Notes: generated by a model from the sequence alone, not told the origin. DNA of 64,000 nucleotides from Paenibacillus sabinae T27 (GCF_000612505.1 NZ_CP004078.1:3387252-3451251); one strand, 5' to 3'; shown: positions 34,766 through 44,044, numbered from the stretch's first letter. Made by a program: numbers and translations.

Positions 34766-35405
34766 CTGCTTCTTCTTCCTTTCCTTCATGAAGATAATAC
34801 GCCAAGCTTTGCAGATCGGTAGTAAAGTCTGCCGCGTGCACCCGAACCTCTGACGGCGTCTTAAGAATGACCGGCGCGAAGTTTAGAATCGCTTCAATCC
34901 CGGATTCGATTAGTATATCCGCGACATTCTGCGCCTCCTGATCGGGTACGGTAATGATTCCGATACGGATGCCCTGATCCCGGACGGTTTGGGCAAGCTC
35001 TTCCATCGGCTGAACAGTCAGCGTATTGATTTTGGTGCCGACCTTCGGCGGATAGGAATCAAAGACGGCCGTTATTTTCATTGTATCTTTTAAATAGATG
35101 TTGTAATTGGATAACGCATGGCCCAGGTTACCGGCTCCGACCAAAGCAACGTTGATCGGCTGATCCAGCTTCAGGATATGACGGATTTTCTCGATCAGGT
35201 ACGGAACGTCGTAGCCGATGCCTTTTCTTCCAAAGTCTCCGAAATAGGCCAAATCCTTACGAATTTGCGCCGGGTTGAGGTCGAGCCGCTGTCCCAGCTC
35301 TTGAGAAGAAACAGTAGCGATTTCTCGTCTGTGAAGCTCGTTCAAAAACCGCAGATACACAGGCAATCTGCGGACGACGGCCTCCGATATTTTGTCCGAT
35401 TTCAT
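34755..35405 (-). CDS. rex: Redox-sensing transcriptional repressor Rex
   Basis: 216 residues from the ATG at 35405 (GGAGGAG upstream; an ATG at 35501 would add an atypical N-terminus). N-terminal winged HTH (SSQELGQRLDLNPAQIRKDLAYFGDFGRKG) and a Rossmann domain (VALVGAGNLGHALSNY) that senses the NADH/NAD+ ratio. The C-terminal swapped helix is present. Rex represses fermentation and respiration genes at low NADH; possible targets are not marked in this window, as I found no clear TTGTGA-N6-TCACAA site. It has an acidic tail GKEEEADGQ. Confidence 0.96.
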   Translation of the reverse strand: MKSDKISEAVVRRLPVYLRFLNELHRREIATVSSQELGQRLDLNPAQIRKDLAYFGDFGRKGIGYDVPYLIEKIRHILKLDQPINVALVGAGNLGHALSNYNIYLKDTMKITAVFDSYPPKVGTKINTLTVQPMEELAQTVRDQGIRIGIITVPDQEAQNVADILIESGIEAILNFAPVILKTPSEVRVHAADFTTDLQSLAYYLHEGKEEEADGQ

Positions 35406-35442
35406 GAGTTCTCCTCCTACATTGTAATAGGACCCTCCCAAA

Positions 35443-35461
35443 CCCTCCCTAATAGGGAGGG
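35443..35461. repeat. 8-bp inverted repeat in the rex leader
   Basis: CCCTCCCT-AAT-AGGGAGGG, 38 bp before the rex ATG. On the mRNA it forms a compact G/C hairpin. A second CCCTCC copy lies at 35433-35438. It might affect translation or stability; no known regulator site fits. Confidence 0.5.
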
Positions 35462-35635
35462 CCCCAAGGGCTGCCGCCCTCTGGACACCCGCTAAAGGCA
35501 ATTAGCGTTTGGCGGAAGTTAGGCGGGACCTTGATCAAACGGTGAAGGATCGCTTTTCGTCCCTAACGGGACACGCTTGACGATTGGCGGGATCTACTTA
35601 CAAAAGACCCCAAAGGATAAAAGTCGTTAGACCGG

Positions 35636-35773
35636 CCTATGTTGTACAATGGCCGATCCGTTTCAAAAGCGGTAAAGCTAAACCGAGTGATTGACCTATG
35701 TTGCACAATGGCCAATCCGTTTCAAAAGCGGTACTGATTAAACCCGATGATTGACCTATGTTGCACACGGCCA
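35636..35773. repeat. About 60-bp tandem direct repeat (2.3 copies) after dinG
   Basis: Unit 1 35636-35694, unit 2 35695-35754, partial unit 35755-35773. Each starts CCTATGTTG(T/C)ACA and contains CCGTTTCAAAAGCGG, a small hairpin, and ends in GTGATTGA or GATGATTGA. Units 1 and 2 agree at most positions. No gene, spacer variation or CRISPR structure is present. The rest of the rex-dinG gap (35462-35635) holds no gene that I can support. Confidence 0.85.
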
Positions 35774-35780
35774 CCCGAAT

Positions 35781-38639
35781 TTAGGATGCTCCGTCATGCT
35801 GGAGCCATTCGGCGATTCGCGGAACCATCTGCTCTGTCGTCATATGCTCCATTTTCGGTCCGGGCAGCGAGTACAGGAAGTATTTTCCGTAATAAGATTC
35901 GATTACTCTGGTATCATATACGATAACTATTCCGCGATCCTGCGCGGTCCGGACGAGGCGGCCGAATCCTTGTTTGAAACGGATGACGGCCTGCGGGACC
36001 GACAGCTTCATGAACGGATTCTTCTTCTGCGCCTGCAGCAGCTCGGCTTTGGCCTCTGCAAGAGGGTGATTCGGCGGCTGAAACGGCAGCCTTACGATTG
36101 CAAGGCAGGTTAACGCGTCGCCGGGAATGTCCACCCCTTCCCAGAAGCTGCTCGTTCCAAGCAGAACAGAAGCGGAATTATCCTGGAAGCGGCGAAGCAG
36201 CTTGCTCCGGCTCCCTCCTTCGACCCCCTGGCCCAGCACGGTGATTTCCTCGGAAGCCAATGCTTCCTTGAGCGGGTCGAACACTTGGCGCAGCATCTTG
36301 TAGGATGTGAATAGCACCAGCATGCGTCCCTTCGTCGTAACCGCAGCCTCGGCCAAGGATTGAACGAGCATATCGACGAACCGAGCATCGCCAACGGTCC
36401 CTTTCACGCTGGGAAAATCCCGCGGTATAACCAGCAGCGCCTGATCCCGATACCGGAACGGAGATGGGAGCTGGATTGTGGACAGCCGTCCCTCCTCCTG
36501 AGCCTCGTTCAAACCGAGATTGTCGATCATATACTGGAACGATTTATCGACCGACAGTGTTGCGGAGGTCAGGACAATGCTTTTTTTCTTATCGAAAAAA
36601 AGCTCCTTCAGCTGGGCGCTGACATCCACAGGTACTGCATAAAGCTGGAGCGATTTGCTGCGGTAATTTCCATTCGCCTCCAGCCAATATACAACATTTT
36701 CATTGTTCATACCCATAAAAAAATGCACCTGCTCGCGGATTTCAGCCAAATCCTTGAACAGTCCGCCGATATCGGTTACGAGGCTGTCTGCCGAAGACTG
36801 ACCGTCCTGATCGCGCATCTCGGACAGCATTTTCTCGCCTTTGCGGATCGCATCGCTTAATGAGAGATTCAGCGTATTCTCAAGCGATGCAAGCTCCTCC
36901 CAGCCTTTCGGCTTCTTGGCGGGCAGAAGACGGTGCACAAGCTGTCCCGCTTCTCCCGCCGCTGTGTCGGCACGTTCGGGTATGAGAGTGAACAGCTTCT
37001 CACTGAGCAGATCCCACGACTCCTTGACGGTAAGAAGATCGGGGTACACCCGGTCGATAACGCCGCTCCACTCGGAGGCCTGCTCGCTCCCTGAGCTTTG
37101 AAGAATCTGGCGCAGCGCGGGCAGCTGGCCGTTCCGGCTGTCTTTGTACAGACGATTCAGCGTATGGGACACCGTGAAATGCTTCATATTCATGCCCAGA
37201 TGCTTCCCTGCCACTTCCTCCAGCTGATGCGCCTCGTCGATCACCAGATATTCATAGGCAGGAAGCAGCTGATGACCCGCTTTGACGTCGGCAAACAGCT
37301 TGGAGTGATTAGTAATGACCACATCCGCGTTTCCCGCTTCATGCTTCGCGCGATGATAGTAGCATTTTCGGAACCAGGGACATGCACGCCCAAGACAGGA
37401 GTCGGTATCGCTCGCCACTGTTTCCCAGAAGTCGCCTCCCCGGCTGCTCATGTTCAGCTCTTCGTCGTCGCCCGATTCGGTCTGGGTGAGCCACACGATC
37501 ATCTGCGCGGCGGTCAGCGTATCCTCCCTTGGCGAGACGAAATCTTTCTTATTAATTTTATGTTCAAATTTACGCAGACACAAATAGTGTCCTCTGCCTT
37601 TAAACACCGCCGCCTTGAACGGAAAAGGTACGGTCTCGGTTAATAATGGAATATCCCGTTCGCGAAGCTGATCCTGAAGATTAATCGTATGAGTGCTGAC
37701 CATTACTTTTTGACCGGTGCGGACGCTCTGGTAAATCGCCGGCAGCAAATAACCAAGCGACTTGCCGGTTCCCGTGCCCGCCTCGATCAGCAAATGCTTC
37801 TCTTGTTCCAACGCCTGAATCACTTCGGCGAACATGATCTCCTGTGCCTGCCGGCTTTCGTATTGGGGCAGGATGCTCCGCAGCCGCTTGAGAACCTCTT
37901 CCATATAGTCTTCAAAAGACAGCTGCTCCGCCGGATTGTCGCCGTCCTCTCGTGGTGGGGGAAGATCCGTCCAATCGCCTGCGGCGAGTGCTAGCTGACG
38001 GTAGAATTGAAGCTCGCTCTCCGGCTGAAACGATTCCATTTCACGTTCGCCCAGCAGACCGTCAAAGAACCAGCTCATATCGCTGTCTTCTCCCGCAAAC
38101 AGCTCCGTCAGTCGCTGCGCTGTAAGCAAAGGCAGGCTGTACAGCTCATCCAGACATTTCAGCAGCACATGCGCGGTAGCAAGCGCGTCGCTATCCGCCT
38201 GATGCGGACGCTCGTGGACAATGCCGAAATGGGAGCTGACGGCTCCAAGCTGGTAAGAAGTGAGCGACGGAAAACAGATTTTCAGAAAATCGATCGTATC
38301 GAGAATTCGGCCCTGAAACGGCAAATATCCGCAGCGGTCCAGTGCATTCTGCAGAAAATGAAAATCGAAAGCGACATTATGTCCGACGAGCACAACATCA
38401 TTCAGCAGGGGCACCAGTTCCATCATCATTTCTTCAAGCTCGGGCGCGTCCTGCACGTCGTTGTCGGTAATGCCGGTCAGACCGGTAATAAAAGGGGGTA
38501 TCGGTCCTCCGGGCTTGACGTAGGAACCGTATACACGCGAAATGGACCGGTCTTCTTCTATAATGGCAAGTCCGACCTGAATAATTTCACCTACGGACTG
38601 GGTTCCTGTTGTTTCAAAATCAAGCACGGCAAATTTCAT
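35781..38639 (-). CDS. dinG: DinG-family helicase/exonuclease
   Basis: 952 residues. N-terminal DEDDh 3'-5' exonuclease (AVLDFETTG with Asp/Glu; VLVGHNVAFDFHFL; ERPHQADSDALATAHV) fused to a superfamily 2 XPD-like helicase: Walker A IEAGTGTGKSLGYLLPA, Walker B VIDEAHQLEEVA, motif VI VIRFKQGFGRLVRTAQDRG. Cysteines in HYLCLRKFEH and CLGRACPWFRKCYY could bind an Fe-S cluster as in XPD, although some Gram-positive DinG proteins are nucleases without one. This fusion is the Bacillus form, where dinG also follows panD. Role: DNA repair. Confidence 0.94.
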   Translation of the reverse strand: MKFAVLDFETTGTQSVGEIIQVGLAIIEEDRSISRVYGSYVKPGGPIPPFITGLTGITDNDVQDAPELEEMMMELVPLLNDVVLVGHNVAFDFHFLQNALDRCGYLPFQGRILDTIDFLKICFPSLTSYQLGAVSSHFGIVHERPHQADSDALATAHVLLKCLDELYSLPLLTAQRLTELFAGEDSDMSWFFDGLLGEREMESFQPESELQFYRQLALAAGDWTDLPPPREDGDNPAEQLSFEDYMEEVLKRLRSILPQYESRQAQEIMFAEVIQALEQEKHLLIEAGTGTGKSLGYLLPAIYQSVRTGQKVMVSTHTINLQDQLRERDIPLLTETVPFPFKAAVFKGRGHYLCLRKFEHKINKKDFVSPREDTLTAAQMIVWLTQTESGDDEELNMSSRGGDFWETVASDTDSCLGRACPWFRKCYYHRAKHEAGNADVVITNHSKLFADVKAGHQLLPAYEYLVIDEAHQLEEVAGKHLGMNMKHFTVSHTLNRLYKDSRNGQLPALRQILQSSGSEQASEWSGVIDRVYPDLLTVKESWDLLSEKLFTLIPERADTAAGEAGQLVHRLLPAKKPKGWEELASLENTLNLSLSDAIRKGEKMLSEMRDQDGQSSADSLVTDIGGLFKDLAEIREQVHFFMGMNNENVVYWLEANGNYRSKSLQLYAVPVDVSAQLKELFFDKKKSIVLTSATLSVDKSFQYMIDNLGLNEAQEEGRLSTIQLPSPFRYRDQALLVIPRDFPSVKGTVGDARFVDMLVQSLAEAAVTTKGRMLVLFTSYKMLRQVFDPLKEALASEEITVLGQGVEGGSRSKLLRRFQDNSASVLLGTSSFWEGVDIPGDALTCLAIVRLPFQPPNHPLAEAKAELLQAQKKNPFMKLSVPQAVIRFKQGFGRLVRTAQDRGIVIVYDTRVIESYYGKYFLYSLPGPKMEHMTTEQMVPRIAEWLQHDGAS

Positions 38640-38692
38640 GATGTTTAAACCCTTTCATTTTGATACTACCTATCAGCATAACAGAAGTTGCG

Positions 38693-38734
38693 AAAAAAGG
38701 CGATGCACCCTGCCGCAAGCAGCAGTTGCATCGC
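38693..38734 (-). terminator. Intrinsic terminator after the TPR-protein gene
   Basis: Arms GCGATGCA (38727-38734 and 38700-38707, minus-strand reading) with a 19-nt loop, then CUUUUUU. It separates the pan/TPR operon from dinG. Confidence 0.85.
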
Positions 38735-38755
38735 TCCAAAAAATAACCGCAAGAT

Positions 38756-39397
38756 TTAAAGCAGAGAAGCCAGCTCACTTCCGATCTGCAGCTCACCTCT
38801 GCCACGCCGGCAAATCTCCAGATTGAGGCCCGGTTCCTGAAACGACGGATCATATTTCAGCGCTAGATTGAACAGCTCCTTGGCTTCCCCAAACCGCCGG
38901 CCAGCGGCGGCAATGCAGCCCATGGCGTTATAGAGATGCGCTTTAAGCTTACGGCTCTGAACGAGGGGCAGCATGTGTTCCAAATGTTCCCAAGCCTCGC
39001 CTGCTTTGCCCAGATGGAGATGGGACATCGCAAGATACAGCCGGGCCGCAAGGTTGTCGGGATAATGAAGGATAACGGTACTGAACTGTTCGATGCATTT
39101 CGGATACATCAGCAGCTTGTAATATCCCTGGCCGCGCGCAAAATTCTCCATCTCAATCCCAGGTGCTTCACTTCCGGCTGGCTCTGTCTCCGTCTCCTCG
39201 GAAAGATCCGTATGTTGACGGAACATACTGAGCGCCTCCGCAAAAGCAAGCCATTCGTCCAGCGCTTCATCGCTGAGCTTGCGGAGCATCCGGTATTTGC
39301 TTAGCAGCTCTTGCCGCCGGATGCCCTGGGCTCCTGGCCATTGTTTGGCGATATCGGAAAGCATCACGTTCATTTCGGCAAACATCTGTTGAAACAC
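38756..39397 (-). CDS. Tetratricopeptide repeat protein
   Basis: 213 residues from a GTG at 39397; the ATG at 39406 directly abuts GGAGGG and is less likely. The C-terminal half holds about three TPR units (ARGQGYYKLLMYPKCIEQFS, NLAARLYLAMSHLHLGKAGE, KAHLYNAMGCIAAAGRRFGE and ALKYDPSFQEPGLNLE). The N-terminal half is helical without a known motif. No signal peptide: cytosolic scaffold or adaptor. It follows panD and precedes dinG; the partner is unknown. Confidence 0.82.
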   Translation of the reverse strand: MFQQMFAEMNVMLSDIAKQWPGAQGIRRQELLSKYRMLRKLSDEALDEWLAFAEALSMFRQHTDLSEETETEPAGSEAPGIEMENFARGQGYYKLLMYPKCIEQFSTVILHYPDNLAARLYLAMSHLHLGKAGEAWEHLEHMLPLVQSRKLKAHLYNAMGCIAAAGRRFGEAKELFNLALKYDPSFQEPGLNLEICRRGRGELQIGSELASLL

Positions 39398-39515
39398 GGG
39401 AGCCATCCCTCCTTTAGGAACAATGAGATCAGTGCAGCTTGCCTGAATTCATTGTTCGCCTGAGGACGCTCTTTCATGCGTGGCAGTGATTGCATGCCCT
39501 CCCGTTATGCCGGGA

Positions 39516-39899
39516 TCAGGCAATCGTCGCGTGAAGCTCCTTATTATCAAGCTTGACCGGACGATTGTTCTCATCCACAAAAACGACCGTCGGCTTGTGA
39601 TGCCCAAGCTCTTCATGGGAAAGCATCGCATAGGAAATAATAATGACCGTATCGCCGGGCTGCACAAGTCTTGCCGCTGCACCGTTCAGACAAATGACGC
39701 CGCTGCCGCGCGGGCCCGGTATAACATAAGTCTCCAGACGCGAACCGTTGTTGTTGTCCACAATCTGCACCTTTTCGTTCTCCAGCAGATCGGCGGCTTC
39801 CATCAGATCCTCATCGATCGTAATGCTGCCGACGTAGTTCAAATTGGCTTCGGTTACCGTCGCCCGGTGAATTTTGGATTTCATCATATGTCTAAACAA
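39516..39899 (-). CDS. panD: Aspartate 1-decarboxylase precursor
   Basis: 127 residues. Makes beta-alanine for pantothenate. Self-cleavage occurs at Gly24-Ser25 ([10 protein letters not shown]), creating the pyruvoyl group; Tyr22 and the following [13 protein letters not shown] core are conserved. The start is TTG at 39899: GGAGG lies 9 nt upstream and the resulting MFRHMM matches the MYRTMM start of B. subtilis PanD. It overlaps panC by 8 nt. Confidence 0.95.
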   Translation of the reverse strand: MFRHMMKSKIHRATVTEANLNYVGSITIDEDLMEAADLLENEKVQIVDNNNGSRLETYVIPGPRGSGVICLNGAAARLVQPGDTVIIISYAMLSHEELGHHKPTVVFVDENNRPVKLDNKELHATIA

Positions 39900-40782
39900 G
39901 GGCTGCGACCTCCTTCGGCGTAAAGATCATATTGTCGATCAGACGGGTGCGGCCGAACCGGACCGCCAGCGCCATGATAATCTCTCCATCGGTCTCTACG
40001 AGCGGAAAATTCCCTTCCAGCGGTTCAAGCTGCGGAAAGGTCAGGATCTCCGCGTAATCAATATCGGCAAGCGGTGAGCTTGAAATAGTGGATTTCAACA
40101 GCTCCCGCACTTCATCGGTCGTAGCGGCGCGGCCTTCTTCCACCGCACTGTGAGCTTCCCGAAGCGAACGGGACAGCACCAGCGCTTGTAGGCGCTCTTC
40201 AGCCGATAAATAGACGTTACGGGAGCTGAGCGCAAGTCCGTCTGCTTCGCGTACGATGGGACAGGGAACAATCTTCACATTCATGTTCAAATCGTCGACC
40301 ATCTGCCGAAGCACCGCCACCTGCTGAGCGTCCTTCAGTCCAAAATAGGCATAGTCGGGCTGAACCATATTGAACAGCTTGGCAACCACCGTCGTCACTC
40401 CGTCAAAATGGCCCGGACGCGAGGCGCCGCATAATCTCGTCGTAAGTGACGAGACTACGATTTTGCTGCGGATTTCCCGAGGATACATTTCCTCCACCGC
40501 CGGAATAAATACAATATCCGCGCCTTCGCGTTCCGCGAGCTCCAGATCCCGCCGCTCGTCGCGCGGATAGGCCTCGAAATCCTCATTCGGTCCGAATTGA
40601 ATCGGATTGACAAAGATGCTCATGACTACCGTACCGCACATTTCGCCCGCACGGCGCAGCAGACTGGCGTGACCATCGTGCAGATAGCCCATCGTAGGCA
40701 CAAGTCCGACGGGGCCTTGGCCCGCACCCCGCATAAATCCGACGGCCTCCCGAAGCTGTTCTACCGTTCTAACGACTCTCAT
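39892..40782 (-). CDS. panC: Pantothenate synthetase (pantoate-beta-alanine ligase)
   Basis: 296 residues. Joins pantoate and beta-alanine using ATP. The nucleotidyltransferase HIGH-type motif is [17 protein letters not shown], with [34 protein letters not shown] and [11 protein letters not shown] (KMSKS-like). Adjoins panB (last base of its stop is the first base of this ATG) and overlaps panD, so translation is coupled throughout panBCD. Confidence 0.96.
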   Translation of the reverse strand: MRVVRTVEQLREAVGFMRGAGQGPVGLVPTMGYLHDGHASLLRRAGEMCGTVVMSIFVNPIQFGPNEDFEAYPRDERRDLELAEREGADIVFIPAVEEMYPREIRSKIVVSSLTTRLCGASRPGHFDGVTTVVAKLFNMVQPDYAYFGLKDAQQVAVLRQMVDDLNMNVKIVPCPIVREADGLALSSRNVYLSAEERLQALVLSRSLREAHSAVEEGRAATTDEVRELLKSTISSSPLADIDYAEILTFPQLEPLEGNFPLVETDGEIIMALAVRFGRTRLIDNMIFTPKEVAALV

Positions 40783-41651
40783 TATGATCTCGCTCCTTTT
40801 CCGGCAGCGCCGTACAGTGATTCCAGCACACCTTCATCCGCGCCGAACGCGTGATTTGCGGCTGGGAAGGCACGCTGTTTGACGTCCTTGACATACTCGC
40901 CGAGCGCTTCGCGGATGATGCCGCCCACATCAGCGTATGTCTTCACAAAACGCTTCTCCCTGTATGGCGAAGCATATTTAAGCACATCATGGTACACGAG
41001 CACCTGCCCGTCGCAATAACGGCCCGCACCGATTCCGATCGTCGGTATGGAAAGCTCCCGTGTGATGGCCTCCGCCACTTCCTCAGTCACCAGCTCCAGT
41101 ACAATACCGAACGCGCCCGCCTTCTCCAGCGCCTTCGCCTCGTCCATCAGCCGCTGGGCGTCCCTGGCGTCCTTGCCCTGCACCCGGTACCCGCCGATCG
41201 TATTCACCGATTGCGGCGTCAAGCCGATATGGCCCAGCACCGGCACGCCCGCAGAGACGATGGTTGACACGGTTCCGCAAATTTCGAGCCCGCCTTCCAT
41301 CTTAACCGCATGAGCATGTCCTTCCTGCATCAGCCGGCGCACGTTGCGCAGACTTTCGTCAATGCTGCCGTGATATGTCATAAACGGCAGATCCGCCACA
41401 ATGAAGGTATGCTCCGCTCCCCTTGCAACCGCCCGCGTATGATAGACCATATCGTCGATCGTTACAGGCAGCGTCGAATCATATCCGAGAACAACGTTGC
41501 CGAGCGAATCGCCGACGAGGATCATGTCGACGCCGGCTTCTTCAGCCAGACGGGCCGAAGGATAGTCATACGCCGTCAGCATGCTCAGCGGCACGCCTTC
41601 CGCCTTCATTTTTTTCATTTTCACAATATTCAGTGCCTGTTTCTCAGCCAT
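40782..41651 (-). CDS. panB: 3-methyl-2-oxobutanoate hydroxymethyltransferase
   Basis: 289 residues from the ATG at 41651, with GGGGAAAAGGGA upstream; a longer frame to 41699 runs into a terminator stem and is rejected. Makes ketopantoate from ketoisovalerate and methylene-THF. Signatures: LTAYDYPSARLAEEAGVDMI, VGDSLGNVVLGYDSTLPV with the metal Asp, KMEGG, GHIGLTPQSV, IGIGAGRYCDGQVLVYHD. First gene of panBCD, behind a structured leader. Confidence 0.96.
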   Translation of the reverse strand: MAEKQALNIVKMKKMKAEGVPLSMLTAYDYPSARLAEEAGVDMILVGDSLGNVVLGYDSTLPVTIDDMVYHTRAVARGAEHTFIVADLPFMTYHGSIDESLRNVRRLMQEGHAHAVKMEGGLEICGTVSTIVSAGVPVLGHIGLTPQSVNTIGGYRVQGKDARDAQRLMDEAKALEKAGAFGIVLELVTEEVAEAITRELSIPTIGIGAGRYCDGQVLVYHDVLKYASPYREKRFVKTYADVGGIIREALGEYVKDVKQRAFPAANHAFGADEGVLESLYGAAGKGARS

Positions 41652-41697
41652 TCCCTTTTCCCCTTTTGCGAGTCCCCGCGCCTCTATCAGCGCAAAC

Positions 41698-41927
41698 AAA
41701 AAAACCTTTTAGCGTATCCGCTAAAAAGGTCCGAAGGGCAAAAAAGAGTCACTCGCGATCGTCCCTTCTGTCTCGGTCCTTGCGGCTCAGAGCAGAATCC
41801 AACGTAACCGTCACTACAGTTACAAGAAGAAACTTCCTGCGCCTTCCTCATAAGAAAGAGGCATTCCGTCTCATCATTTCGGGGAGTGCAGTTCGTCTAA
41901 CCGATACCGCCTCTTGCGAACAGTATA
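41698..41927 (-). promoter_or_regulatory. panBCD leader with promoter, hairpins and terminator (possible attenuator)
   Basis: Minus strand: a TATACT -10 box (41922-41927, weak -35) is followed by about 200 nt with hairpins at 41841-41862 (GCCTC...GAGGC type) and 41804-41823 (GTAAC/GTTAC), then a strong terminator: ACCTTTTTAGCG-GATA-CGCTAAAAGGT (41704-41730) and seven U (41698-41704). The terminator ends 47 nt before the panB ATG. It may simply end the birA transcript, or control panB by attenuation; pantothenate genes in Firmicutes often carry a 'pan' RNA motif, which I could not confirm. Confidence 0.5.
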
Positions 41928-41983
41928 ACAAATTCACCGCATAAATACACGATAAAAATATGACAAGGAATGGAATCCTTTGT

Positions 41984-42775
41984 CTAAATAAGGACAATTT
42001 CGCCGGAACAGACACTCGTCACCATCCCGTTATCATCCCGAAGCAGCAATTCGCCATCTTCGCCTAGTCCGATTGCCGTGCCTTCAAGCCAGCCCTGTTG
42101 GGTCCTCCGGCCAATCCTCCGGCCCAGAGTAACTGACTGTTCCTCCCATAAACGGGCAATCGGTCCAAATCCCTGCTCCAGGTACAATTCGTAGTGGGTT
42201 TTCAGCTCCCGCAGCACTTCTTCGGCCAGCTTCACTCTGTCAACCGGCACTCCGCCTTCGATCAGCAGCGAGGTCGCTATTTCCTTAAGCTCCGCCGGAT
42301 AGTCTTCCTCCGACAGATTCGCGCTGATACCGATCCCGGCAATTGCATATTGAAGGCCTCCCGGCCCGACATTCGATTCAATCAAAATGCCGCACACCTT
42401 CCGCCCGCCGGCCAGAAGATCGTTGGGCCATTTAATGCCGGCTTCAACTCCGGTTATCTTCCGGATAGCCGTGCAGACCGCAACGCCTGCCAGCAGCGTC
42501 AGTTGAGGCGTGGATTGCAGCGGAATGGACGGTCGCAAGACGACGCTCATCCAGATGCCCTTGCCTTTGGGGGAATGCCATTTCCGGCCCATACGTCCCC
42601 GTCCGCCGGTCTGCTCCTCGGCCATGACGGCCGTTCCTTCCGGCGCGCCGCTCTCCGCCAGCCGCTTCGCCTCCTCCTGGGTCGAGACCACCGTATCCAT
42701 ACGGTGCAGCCTACCGGCCCAATCCGGGTCCCGCAGGCCGTCTGCTTCAGCGGCCCGCATCTTCTTCGTGCTCAT
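41984..42775 (-). CDS. birA: Biotin-[acetyl-CoA carboxylase] ligase lacking the DNA-binding domain
   Basis: 263 residues. The catalytic domain is whole: VVSTQEEAKRLAESGAPEGT, the biotin-binding EEQTGGRGRMGRKWHSP, KWPNDLLAGGRKVCGILIE, IAGIGISANLSEEDYP, and a C-terminal SH3-like cap. Normal Bacillus BirA (about 325 residues) has an N-terminal HTH of about 60 residues that represses biotin genes; here only about 25 residues precede the catalytic domain and only 27 nt separate the start from cca, so the HTH is missing. It should biotinylate carboxylases but not act as a repressor. The gene order cca-birA-panB matches B. subtilis. Confidence 0.92.
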   Translation of the reverse strand: MSTKKMRAAEADGLRDPDWAGRLHRMDTVVSTQEEAKRLAESGAPEGTAVMAEEQTGGRGRMGRKWHSPKGKGIWMSVVLRPSIPLQSTPQLTLLAGVAVCTAIRKITGVEAGIKWPNDLLAGGRKVCGILIESNVGPGGLQYAIAGIGISANLSEEDYPAELKEIATSLLIEGGVPVDRVKLAEEVLRELKTHYELYLEQGFGPIARLWEEQSVTLGRRIGRRTQQGWLEGTAIGLGEDGELLLRDDNGMVTSVCSGEIVLI

Positions 42776-42802
42776 GTTGATTCATCCTTTTCGCTATCGT
42801 AA

Positions 42803-44044
42803 TCAGGGCCGCCCTGTCGTTGGACCGTCACCCGCTGCCGCGGCCAGCAGCAGCTGCTGAAGCAGCTGCCCCAGCCACGGGCCCGGACGCTTGTTCAGAG
42901 CGGCTGCCAAATCCCCGCCCGTCACGGCCAGATCGGCCAGCCCACGTACGGGCATCTTGCGCAGCCACCGCCGGGCCATCGGGACGAGCCCGGCGCCCGG
43001 GCCGCCGCCGGGCAGGGCGGCCAGCAGCGTCAGCCACCCTTCGGCGGCGTCCGCGCCGAAGGCCAGCACGGCGGCGAGGAACCGCCGCCGGAAGTCCGCG
43101 GGGCCATCCTCCGGCCCCGCCTCCGCCGCTGCGGTCCACGCCTCGCGGAACCGCAGCACCTGGGCGACGCCGCGCCGCGTCGCCCCCGGGAACGTCCATG
43201 CCCGCAGCACCCCCTCGGCCTCACCGGCCGGGGTGCCCAGGGCATGGAGGAGCAGCGCCCACCGCAGGAGGGCGCTCTCCAGTTCCCCTATGGGGGCGAG
43301 ACTGGCGGCAGCGGCCGCCAGTTGTTCGCCCGTCCAGGGGAACGGGGCTTTTCCGCGCGCCAGCAGTCCGCTGCGCGCAAGCATCCCCAGGCCGCTGAAG
43401 GGCCTGGGGCCTTCCACGATGCGCGTCAGCTCAGCAAAGACGCGCTCCACGGCAATATGCGCCAGCCCGTCCCGGCGGCGCAGGAGACCGCGCCACGTAT
43501 TCTTCGCGACGCGGAAGTCCAGCGTGGACGCGAACCGCACGCAGCGGAGCATACGGAGGGCGTCTTCGTCAAAGCGCTCCTCCGCGGTGCCGACGCAGCG
43601 GATCAGCCGGCCGCGAAGGTCCTCCGCTCCGCCGAACGGGTCGATCAGCGCTCCGTCAAGACCCATGCAGATCGCATTGATCGTAAAATCTCGGCGGCGA
43701 AGATCCTCTTTGACATCCTTCACGAAGACAACGGTCTCCGGACGGCGGTGATCGGCGTAGCCGCTCTCGGTCCGATAGGTCGTCACTTCAAACGGGAAAC
43801 CAGCCTCCAGTACGGTAACGGTCCCATGCTGGAGGCCGGTAGGCACACATTTTGGAAAGAGCGACATGACCGATTCCGGCCGGGCCGAGGTCGTAATGTC
43901 CATGTCGTTAACTGGACGCCCGAGCAGCTCGTCGCGTATACAGCCCCCGACCCAGTACGCTTCATGTCCCGCTTCGGTTAGGCGGACCATGATCCGGCCC
44001 GCAGCCTCGGCCATCAGGGGATCGGCCATCTTCCAGTTCATCAT
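42803..44044 (-). CDS. cca: CCA tRNA nucleotidyltransferase
   Basis: 413 residues. Adds or repairs CCA ends of tRNAs. Class II polymerase-beta fold: YWVGGCIRDELLGRPVNDMDI with the metal Asp pair, RRRDFTINAICMGLDG, DEDALRMLRCVRFAS. The C-terminal half (about 43000-43400 in the window) is far richer in GC and in Ala/Gly/Arg than the N-terminal half. Three start codons lie in a row (GTG ATG ATG); the ATG at 44044 is favoured by GGAG 8 nt upstream. Confidence 0.93.
   Translation of the reverse strand: MMNWKMADPLMAEAAGRIMVRLTEAGHEAYWVGGCIRDELLGRPVNDMDITTSARPESVMSLFPKCVPTGLQHGTVTVLEAGFPFEVTTYRTESGYADHRRPETVVFVKDVKEDLRRRDFTINAICMGLDGALIDPFGGAEDLRGRLIRCVGTAEERFDEDALRMLRCVRFASTLDFRVAKNTWRGLLRRRDGLAHIAVERVFAELTRIVEGPRPFSGLGMLARSGLLARGKAPFPWTGEQLAAAAASLAPIGELESALLRWALLLHALGTPAGEAEGVLRAWTFPGATRRGVAQVLRFREAWTAAAEAGPEDGPADFRRRFLAAVLAFGADAAEGWLTLLAALPGGGPGAGLVPMARRWLRKMPVRGLADLAVTGGDLAAALNKRPGPWLGQLLQQLLLAAAAGDGPTTGRP

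Noticed and set aside
35636..35773. Possible CRISPR array
   Set aside because: The units are contiguous with about 60-bp period and no unique spacers of constant length; no cas genes are in the window.
35406..35780. Rex autoregulatory operator upstream of rex
   Set aside because: No TTGTGA-N6-TCACAA-like sequence was found; TTGTACAA in the repeat unit does not fit the consensus spacing.
41730..41983. Lysine, SAM or T-box riboswitch in the panB leader
   Set aside because: None of their conserved sequence blocks is present (no AGGGTGGTACCGCG and no S-box or L-box core), so only a generic attenuator is proposed.
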